Assembly: GCA_963854815.1 (NCBI GenBank)
Contig: CAWLAN010000033.1
Location: forward strand, 1 to 21,999
DNA from: UBA1146 sp963854815
Lineage (GTDB): Bacteria > Planctomycetota > UBA8108 > UBA1146
Length of the DNA stretch: 21,999 nt
Reading direction: 5' to 3'
Below are positions 15,795 to 21,999 of this stretch, in pieces (positions within the stretch are counted from its first letter, which is position 1; each line of letters begins with the position of its first letter). Under the pieces are notes generated by a model. The model did no database searches. It had not been told where the DNA came from and saw only the letters and a program-made list of their open reading frames with translations. The translations under genes and the position numbers were made by a program.

Positions 15795-17746
15795 GTTGGA
15801 TCGCCCCGACTATGTTCTGGTTGCTATTACTCGTGCCTGCGGTGTTGCTGCTGTGGTTTCTGAAGATCAGGCGTACCGAGACGGTGGTCGCCAGCACCAT
15901 CTTGTGGAAGCGTGCCCTGCAGGATGAAAGGGTACGGTCTCCCTTCCAGAGACTGATCCGAAATCTGCTCCTCTTGTTGCAGTTACTTGCAGTCATCCTG
16001 GCGGTCATTGCCCTGGCGAGACCCGAGTTCGGCTCGATGCGGTACTCTTCCCGACTGAATCTGATTCTGCTCGATACTTCGGCGAGCATGAACAGCATCG
16101 AAAGCGATGGGAGGAAACGCTTCGAGGAAGCACGCAGCAAGGCGTTGCAGATCATCGATGACATCTCCGGAGAGAGGGGAATTCTGATTCGATTTGCGAC
16201 CCGGGCAGAAGCGCTGACGCCAGTCACCTCCCGGATGGATCTTCTCATCGATGCAGTGCGCCGCCAGGAAGCGAGTTCTGGACTCACCGCATTCCCGGAG
16301 GCGCTGGAACTGGCCCTCTCCATCGCGAAGCAGGATGTCGTGGTACCTGCGGCCGTCGAGGAGAACGTACCGGTAGATGATGAAGAGGAGATCCTGCCGC
16401 CCCAGATCGATGCGCGCATCTTCATCATCACGGACGGAGCGGTGCCCCGCTGGGACGGCGGGCCGATCCCGGTTCCCGTCATCGTGGAATCAGTTGGTGA
16501 GGTTTCTTCGAACTCCGGCATCGTGGCTCTGGCGGCTCGTCGAGAGTTTTCCGATGAAGGGGATCTGAGAGTGGTGGTAGAGATACGAAATAGCGGTGAC
16601 GAGGCAATTTCCGGTGAACTGGAACTTCTTCTCGATGGAGAGATCGCACTTGCCAGCCAACAGCGCACCCTCGAGGGAGGGGAGCGGTGGACTCGTTCTT
16701 TTGCTCTTGAAGGCGCGGGCAGTCATCGACTGGAGGCGCGCTGGATTCCGGAGGGCGGAGACGGACTGGCCCTCGATGATCGAGCCTGGCTCGTCGCTTC
16801 CGCGCCCCGTTCGATTCAGGTGGCAAGAGTTGGGGCAAAGAATGTGTTACTCGATGACGCGCTGGCAGTGTTGCCCTCGGTCGAAGTGACACAGATCGAG
16901 GATGTTGACCAGATAGATCCGGAAACAGTCGGCGACGAGTTCGATGTCATCGTCTGGGATCGGGTGGTTCCGGACAGATTGCCCGCGGGTCCTGGACATC
17001 TGGTGATCGGGGCGCGACCGAAACGGTTCTGGCCTGAAGAGGTGCCGGTTGTCCAGCAACCTTTGCTGGTGGGATGGCGTCGGGATGATCCCGCGTTGAG
17101 ATACAGTGAACTCGGTCCGATCGATGGAACTGTCATCGAGGCGCGTCCGTTGCCACTCGTGCCGGGTACCACATCTCTCGCCGAATGCCGTGAAGGAGCC
17201 CTCATCGCCCGTTTTTCTGCACAAGGCGTGCGGGGCATCGTCGTTGCCTTTGACGTTCTCGATTCACCCTGGCCGCTGACTCCGTCTTTCCCGTTCTTCA
17301 TCGATGGAGCGTTGCGCGATCTGGCTCGCATCGGAGGCGGCATCGAGACCGGGATTCGTAGTGGAGATCTCATCGAGGTGGTGGCTGGAGCGGGAGTTAC
17401 CGAGGCACGGCTCACGAGTCCGTCGCAAGACACCGAAATAGATGTGCCGGTGTTGCCCGGAGGCATCCTGAGAATTACCGCCGGTGACGAACTTGGAATT
17501 TACGAGATGAAATGGCGTGCAGGGGATCGAGGCGAGGAAATGTGGCAAAAGCGTTCAATACCTGTGAACTTGCTTTCATCTTCGGAGAGTTCCATCGAGC
17601 CGCGACCGGCGATCGGACTCGCCGGATCTGAAACGCACCAGAGAGATCTTGCCTGGAACCAGACACGGCGCGAGCTGTGGAGCTGGTTTCTCATCGCGGC
17701 ATTGTTCTTGATGCTGGCGGAATGGATCGTCTTCCATCGGCGCTGA
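15791..17746 (+). CDS. BatA-like membrane protein with vWA domain
   Basis: This 651-residue protein starts with the BatA N-terminal region: two membrane helices (about 7-24 and 58-76) separated by a cytoplasmic loop with TETVVASTILWKR. The vWA domain begins at LNLILLDTSASM, with MIDAS residues Asp95, Ser97 and Ser99, and runs to about residue 235 (ARIFIITDGAVPRW). Beta-rich segments follow (VVVEIRNSGDEAISGELELLLDG), then a glutamine-amidotransferase-like or Rossmann-like region (FDVIVWDRVVPD, GHLVIGA), and a C-terminal membrane helix ending EWIVFHRR. It fits the membrane component of the MoxR-DUF58-vWA system; the large extracytoplasmic part may contact envelope partners. The acidic stretch VPVDDEEEILPP interrupts the vWA domain. 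Its start overlaps the DUF58 stop. Confidence 0.88.
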   Translation: MSWIAPTMFWLLLLVPAVLLLWFLKIRRTETVVASTILWKRALQDERVRSPFQRLIRNLLLLLQLLAVILAVIALARPEFGSMRYSSRLNLILLDTSASMNSIESDGRKRFEEARSKALQIIDDISGERGILIRFATRAEALTPVTSRMDLLIDAVRRQEASSGLTAFPEALELALSIAKQDVVVPAAVEENVPVDDEEEILPPQIDARIFIITDGAVPRWDGGPIPVPVIVESVGEVSSNSGIVALAARREFSDEGDLRVVVEIRNSGDEAISGELELLLDGEIALASQQRTLEGGERWTRSFALEGAGSHRLEARWIPEGGDGLALDDRAWLVASAPRSIQVARVGAKNVLLDDALAVLPSVEVTQIEDVDQIDPETVGDEFDVIVWDRVVPDRLPAGPGHLVIGARPKRFWPEEVPVVQQPLLVGWRRDDPALRYSELGPIDGTVIEARPLPLVPGTTSLAECREGALIARFSAQGVRGIVVAFDVLDSPWPLTPSFPFFIDGALRDLARIGGGIETGIRSGDLIEVVAGAGVTEARLTSPSQDTEIDVPVLPGGILRITAGDELGIYEMKWRAGDRGEEMWQKRSIPVNLLSSSESSIEPRPAIGLAGSETHQRDLAWNQTRRELWSWFLIAALFLMLAEWIVFHRR

Positions 17747-17787
17747 TGAGAAGATCCGCTGTATAACCATGATCGAGGAGGAAACGG

Positions 17788-18228
17788 ATGCGTTTGACGG
17801 TATATCTCGCAGGACAAATTCATGATGACTGGCGTGATCAGTTGAGACAACAGGCGGAGGAACGTGGTATCGCGGTGGACTTTGTCGGTCCCCAGGATGA
17901 ACACGATCTCTCCGATGGTATCGGCGAACAGATTCTCGGAGAGCAAGAAAGTGCCCGCTGGCGTGATGAACTCGCTTCGCAGGTCAACAACCTGCGGACC
18001 AGGCTCCTCATGCAGCGTGCCGATGCGGTGGTCGTACAGTTCGGTGAAAAATTCCGACAGTGGAATGCCGCCATGGATGCCGGTATCGCCATCGCTCTGG
18101 GTAAACCTCTGATCGTGGTGAGGGATCCTTCACTGCATCACGCGTTGAAGGAAATATCACAGCGCGCCCAGATGACCGTTGACCGATCCCAACAGGTTCT
18201 GGACGCGCTGGAATACGTGCTGCGCTGA
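17788..18228 (+). CDS. ytoQ: YtoQ family protein
   Basis: This 146-residue protein matches the YtoQ family along its length: VYLAGQIHDDWR at the start, VDFVGPQDEHDLSDGIGEQILG, NNLRTRLLMQRADAVVVQFGEKFRQWNAAMDAG, and ALGKPLIVVRDPSLHHALKEIS near the end. The family resembles nucleoside 2-deoxyribosyltransferase-like Rossmann proteins in its first strand and in the RADAVV-to-AMDAG segment, but its function is unknown. It is preceded by an excellent ribosome site (GAGGAGGAAACGG) 41 bp after the vWA gene, so it may be co-transcribed with the MoxR operon. Its stop codon lies in a 7-bp hairpin shared with the convergent macroglobulin gene. Confidence 0.92.
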   Translation: MRLTVYLAGQIHDDWRDQLRQQAEERGIAVDFVGPQDEHDLSDGIGEQILGEQESARWRDELASQVNNLRTRLLMQRADAVVVQFGEKFRQWNAAMDAGIAIALGKPLIVVRDPSLHHALKEISQRAQMTVDRSQQVLDALEYVLR

Positions 18229-18242
18229 TCGTTTCCGATCAG
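18225..18242. terminator. Hairpin spanning both stop codons, possible bidirectional terminator
   Basis: CTGATCG at 18225-18231 pairs perfectly with CGATCAG at 18236-18242 around a TTTC loop. The stem includes the TGA of ytoQ (18226-18228) and, on the other strand, that of the macroglobulin gene (18239-18241). The genes converge with only 10 bp between stops, so this is the only place for a shared terminator. No T-run follows on either side, so function as an intrinsic terminator is uncertain. Confidence 0.4.
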
Positions 18243-21200
18243 TCGGAAGCCTGCTTGATCTGGACTCCCTTGCGCGCCTTCTTCAGTTCGGATCCCCATT
18301 CACTCTGTCGGGCGCTACGATTCGAAGAGTTGAACTGGATCACGTTCTGCAAGTAGTCCTGAATATCCATCTGCCGAGCACCCCCTCTATCCCCTTCGGA
18401 GGGCTCACCGAAGCTCTGCTCGAGCATCACCAGACCTGCACCACGGTGGAAGGCGTAATCACCCGAATCGCGGCGGGCAATCACCGTTGCTGCACGGGCG
18501 AGACCATCAGAGATGTAGATTCCACGGCGGTCGGTGGATCCCGAGAAGACCTCGCCGAAACTGAGGATGCGGACCTGAACATCGGGGATCAGCGAATCGG
18601 TCACCGGGTCGATAGCCTGGACACGCATTCGCCCACCAGCCTCCTCGATCACCAGTTCCATCTGGTTGATCAGCACCAGACAGGAGGTATGAACATCGCC
18701 ACCTCTCACGATCACCAGGTAGGCTCCGACCTCCTCGATGGGAAGTTCCACGTCGTGGCTGGCGTGCATCGCCCCTCCACCGGGACCGATTTCTCCCAAC
18801 TCTACAGTGGTCGAGATGGTCGGCGAGATCCCGCTCAGATTCACCTCGGTGACGCGCGATAGGTCCTGTTCTCTCAGGGCGAGAGTCATCAGGTTGACCT
18901 TGTAGGCGAGTACCTCCGCCTGCTCGATGTTGCGGTAACGCAGTTCAATCTTGATCGGCTCTCCTGGGCGGAATTCGGAGATCTCGTCCAGTTCCAGTTC
19001 GCGAGCGCGCAGTCGGGCGAGCGATTGTCTCGCATCCTCGAACAGATCATCGACCTGATCGTAGTAGGTGGCCGCCTCGTCGGTTTCGTTGGCGGCATGA
19101 TGGATCTGCCCGATGATGTAGAGCGCTAGATTCCGATTCTCGCTGTGGGTCATGCCACCGGCCGGGTTTTCGTAACGGGCATCTACGATCTGTTGCAGCA
19201 GTCCCAACGCTTCCTCCTGGTCATCAAGCGACCACAGAGCAACCGCTCGGGTGTATCGGAAGGAGTCGAGGTGTCGTGACTCCTTGAACACTCCGGCCAG
19301 AATCCCCGATGCGTCGGCAGCCCGGCGCCAGTCCTCGAGGTCGAGGAAGGCACTCACCAGGTTGAGTCCTGCATCGGCAGCGGTGGGATCGTCGGCATGG
19401 ATGCACAGGAATCTGCGCAACAACTCAATCCCGAAGTAGGAGAGATCGGCCGGACTCAGTCCCCATCGATCACGGGCGCCAGGGACCGCCTTCGACAGGG
19501 CCAGGTCGGAAAGGGTCTGCTCTGCAGCCAGTACCGAGGGGAAATCTGGATATTCCATCACAAGCCGCAGAAGCAACTGGAGCGAGGCCTCCAGGTCCTG
19601 CTCCTCGAGCACCCCTGTGACCTTGATGTCCCTGCCAAAGGTCTCCTCGATGACAGCGTTGAAGATCTGGATCGATCGGGAGTACTCTCCCAGGCTTCGG
19701 TATGCTTCACCGATTCGGATGACCTGGTCGAACTCGATATTGAAATCGGGGTTCTGTTCCTTCAGGACCTCGAAGAAGGAAACCATTGCGGAGTTATCTC
19801 CCGCTTCGATGGCACTGAGCAACAGGATGCTGGCCACTTCCTTGCGAATCGCGGGCCGAAGCTGGGCGCTGTACTCTTCCCACAGCCCGGTCAGCAACTC
19901 CCTCGCATCTCGCCAGCGTTTCGCCTCCCAGTGCATTCGCCCACGGTTCCAGATCTCATCAGGAGTCTGACGGTACTCATCATCACTGCCACGGCCACGC
20001 GAAAGTACGGTGAGTGTGGTTGCCTCGCCGATACTGATACGTGAAGGCTGGGAAACGCTCCGGATCACCGGAGGAGGAACCCTGTATTTTCCCGGTACGG
20101 TGCCAACGAGAGAGTAGGCGATGTTGAAACTGCCGTGGGTCCTGGTCCAGATCTGCAAGGAGTTGCCGTCGATCCGGTGAGAATCGAAACTGCCCTTGAG
20201 GCTTCCATCGACCAGGCTCATTCCCGCGGGAATGATGAGATCGAGTTGCAGGTGCTCTGGATCGCGCATCCGCGTCCTCAGGTGGTTACGGATCGCGAGC
20301 AACACCTCGGTACTCTTGCCGAGGGGAAGTTGTTTGACGTGGTTGCGCCACAGTTCCCTGTTCTTGCGTGTTACCGAGAAACCGATGCCCACCTGCTTGC
20401 CATCCTGGCGCGGAGCCGAGTTCAGGTAGGCGGTAGCGAGGGGGTCGAAAGTTTCCTGGGTCACTGCGGGGTAGTCGGTGGTGCGTCCAGAGAGAAGAGC
20501 AGCCCAGTGAGGTTTTCCGGCGCCGCGAGCAACGAGACGAATTTCTAGTTCTCCCTCGCCGTCGCCGAGTTCGAAGAAGGCAGTGGCAGATGTCTGATTC
20601 GGATTTACCGACAAAAGGCGTGTCGGTTCCCCGTCGATGAAGAGTTCAATCTCACAATCTATCGAAGCAGGGACAGAATCTCCCTGTACATTCGCCAGAG
20701 CAGCCAGTGCCAGCCCCCCGCCCCGTCCATGATTCCAGGGGCGTCGATTTTCCAGCCACTGGATACTGGTCGCCAGTTCCGAGACGGATCTCCCTGCCGC
20801 CGAACAGGAACCAACAGCCATCGCGGTGATCACCAGCGAGTCACGGTACCAGCTTCCTTTTCCCTTCACGTTGGGACCTCCCGACCAGGAACCGTCAGTT
20901 TCCCTGCGTGAGAGCAGCAGCGAGGCGGCCTCCGAAGCCATCGGGAGTCGCTTCATGGCGACCAGAGAAGAGACCAGGTGCGAGAGGGAACCGTTGGAGA
21001 GACGATCTCGCGAGCGGTGTAGGCGGTTTGCCGCTCCGAAGTCGCCAACCCCACAGACGGAGAGGGCATGAAGCAGGTGGACTTTCAGATCATCGCGGGA
21101 GGAATCGGTCGCGCGGAAGATGTTCTCCAGGGCCGGGATTCCCTTGCCCAGTACCGACTGGGGTACAGAGAAACCGGCGTTGTTCGCCTCTCCGAGAGCG

Positions 21201-21999
21201 ATCAGCACCGAGGAACTGGTGCGGGGAGTCGAAGATCCTCCCGCCCAGCCCCAGCCTCCGTCACGATTCTGTGTCATCGAGAGTTCACCGATGAGACCAC
21301 GAATTCTGTCCCGGATCTGCTCCAGTTTCTGTGCAGGAACCTCGATGCCGGAGCGCGATGCCATCGAAAGAACCTCGATGGCTCCACGCAATTTGGCGGC
21401 GCGTGAGGCGAGATCTCGGTCGGGGTGGATGTTGTGTTTCCGATCGCCCTCAGCAGCGAGATCGATGAGAACCTGATCGAGGCTGGAACCGATCCAGATC
21501 TGCAAGGTGCGGTCGAGCCAATTCGAGGATCCCGGGAGTCGGATCGTGCGGGTGGCGCTTCTGTCGAGACTGCCGCCTGCGGTGCCGCTGGCGAATAGTC
21601 CCCACGGACGAACAGAAATGGAGCGCACCTGCCGGAGAGTTCGAGTATTCCCATCGCGATCTACCTCGAGGATGATCTCGACGGGCAAGGATGGTTTGTT
21701 CGGCAGTGGACCGATGATCCCGAGGGTGATCTCTTGCATCCCCTCGATGAGAACCAACTCGCTGCTTACCTCGAAAGCTCCGTCTCCTGCTCCGATACGG
21801 ATGGTAACGGTACCGCTGCCACGGGTTCCCGATGAATTGACGATGCGAATACGGGGTTCGATCAGGTCCCCCTCCATCGCGCTGGTTGGAAGAATCGGAT
21901 CTACTGTGATGTCATCGCGGGCGATGAAACTATCGTTGCTATTTCCGAACAGGTCATCTGCTCCGATGGCCTGGGCACGAATCCTCCAGGTGGTGCTGC
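18239..21999 (-). CDS. Alpha-2-macroglobulin-like giant protein with TPR region, N-terminus outside the window
   Basis: The frame is open from the window edge to a TGA at 18239, 1253 codons, so the start is missing; an in-frame ATG at 21877 is internal. At the edge the sequence reads WRIRAQAIGADDLFGN, followed by EGDLIEPRIRIVN, matching the A2M domain where the bait region ends. A helical toroid like the thioester domain follows (about 21460-20680, with QNRDGGWGWAGG), but no C-x-E-Q thioester is present. A receptor-binding-like beta domain (about 20450-20040, LQLDLIIPAGMSLVDGS) comes next, then a TPR-like helical region (about 19985-19020, YRSLGEYSRSIQIFNAVIE), then another macroglobulin-like beta region (about 18990-18480, EEVGAYLVIVRGG, DRRGIYISDG) and a basic tail. 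Bacterial A2M proteins usually trap or inhibit proteases in the periplasm; without the thioester, covalent trapping is not expected. Confidence 0.8.
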   Translation of the reverse strand, partial: STTWRIRAQAIGADDLFGNSNDSFIARDDITVDPILPTSAMEGDLIEPRIRIVNSSGTRGSGTVTIRIGAGDGAFEVSSELVLIEGMQEITLGIIGPLPNKPSLPVEIILEVDRDGNTRTLRQVRSISVRPWGLFASGTAGGSLDRSATRTIRLPGSSNWLDRTLQIWIGSSLDQVLIDLAAEGDRKHNIHPDRDLASRAAKLRGAIEVLSMASRSGIEVPAQKLEQIRDRIRGLIGELSMTQNRDGGWGWAGGSSTPRTSSSVLIALGEANNAGFSVPQSVLGKGIPALENIFRATDSSRDDLKVHLLHALSVCGVGDFGAANRLHRSRDRLSNGSLSHLVSSLVAMKRLPMASEAASLLLSRRETDGSWSGGPNVKGKGSWYRDSLVITAMAVGSCSAAGRSVSELATSIQWLENRRPWNHGRGGGLALAALANVQGDSVPASIDCEIELFIDGEPTRLLSVNPNQTSATAFFELGDGEGELEIRLVARGAGKPHWAALLSGRTTDYPAVTQETFDPLATAYLNSAPRQDGKQVGIGFSVTRKNRELWRNHVKQLPLGKSTEVLLAIRNHLRTRMRDPEHLQLDLIIPAGMSLVDGSLKGSFDSHRIDGNSLQIWTRTHGSFNIAYSLVGTVPGKYRVPPPVIRSVSQPSRISIGEATTLTVLSRGRGSDDEYRQTPDEIWNRGRMHWEAKRWRDARELLTGLWEEYSAQLRPAIRKEVASILLLSAIEAGDNSAMVSFFEVLKEQNPDFNIEFDQVIRIGEAYRSLGEYSRSIQIFNAVIEETFGRDIKVTGVLEEQDLEASLQLLLRLVMEYPDFPSVLAAEQTLSDLALSKAVPGARDRWGLSPADLSYFGIELLRRFLCIHADDPTAADAGLNLVSAFLDLEDWRRAADASGILAGVFKESRHLDSFRYTRAVALWSLDDQEEALGLLQQIVDARYENPAGGMTHSENRNLALYIIGQIHHAANETDEAATYYDQVDDLFEDARQSLARLRARELELDEISEFRPGEPIKIELRYRNIEQAEVLAYKVNLMTLALREQDLSRVTEVNLSGISPTISTTVELGEIGPGGGAMHASHDVELPIEEVGAYLVIVRGGDVHTSCLVLINQMELVIEEAGGRMRVQAIDPVTDSLIPDVQVRILSFGEVFSGSTDRRGIYISDGLARAATVIARRDSGDYAFHRGAGLVMLEQSFGEPSEGDRGGARQMDIQDYLQNVIQFNSSNRSARQSEWGSELKKARKGVQIKQASD

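Overview
The window looks like a GC-rich chromosome segment from a member of the Planctomycetota or a close relative. The strongest lineage signals are the end of a DUF1553 gene overlapping a Tat-exported DUF1501 gene, the MoxR / DUF58 / von Willebrand A operon, a giant alpha-2-macroglobulin-like protein, and many exported proteins or lipoproteins of families common in that phylum. The taxonomy is inferred from gene families only. I see no rRNA, tRNA, CRISPR array, insertion sequence or phage gene.

Layout: 1-1612 (+) DUF1553 tail and DUF1501 protein; 1649-3457 (-) SppA-type signal peptide peptidase; 3577-4566 (+) exported thioredoxin-like protein interrupted by one in-frame TGA; 4567-5901 (-) HflX GTPase; 6138-8132 (+) fusion of a lipopolysaccharide-kinase-like domain, a degenerate second copy and a GNAT acetyltransferase; 8156-8773 (-) Cu/Zn superoxide dismutase lipoprotein; 8880-9941 (+) exported alpha/alpha-toroid protein with one CxxCH motif; 9942-11174 (-) membrane-anchored ankyrin-repeat protein; 11301-13702 (-) two-gene operon of a DUF4097-like lipoprotein and an EboE-like TIM-barrel enzyme; 13888-17746 (+) MoxR, DUF58 and BatA-like vWA operon with ATGA overlaps; 17788-18228 (+) YtoQ; 18239 to the window end (-) alpha-2-macroglobulin-like giant protein, incomplete at its N-terminus.

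The most notable observation is at 3577-4566. Two open frames, 3577-3801 and 3817-4566, lie in the same reading frame and are separated by a single TGA at 3799-3801. Read through, they form one 329-residue protein with a signal peptide and a thioredoxin fold. The TGA sits exactly where the first active-site cysteine of the CxxC motif belongs, giving U-P-P-C. Just downstream is a 9-bp stem with a GGUC apical loop, 24 nt after the TGA, matching known bacterial SECIS geometry. I interpret the gene as an exported UxxC selenoprotein. None of the Sec machinery genes (selA, selB, selC, selD) is in the window, so this needs support from elsewhere in the genome.

Most products are predicted to act in the cell envelope: SppA, the redox protein, SodC, the toroid protein, the lipoprotein, the vWA protein and the macroglobulin. 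The genes form mostly single transcription units in alternating orientation. Several convergent neighbours have almost no intergenic DNA, and two pairs meet stop-to-stop through the palindrome TGATCA.
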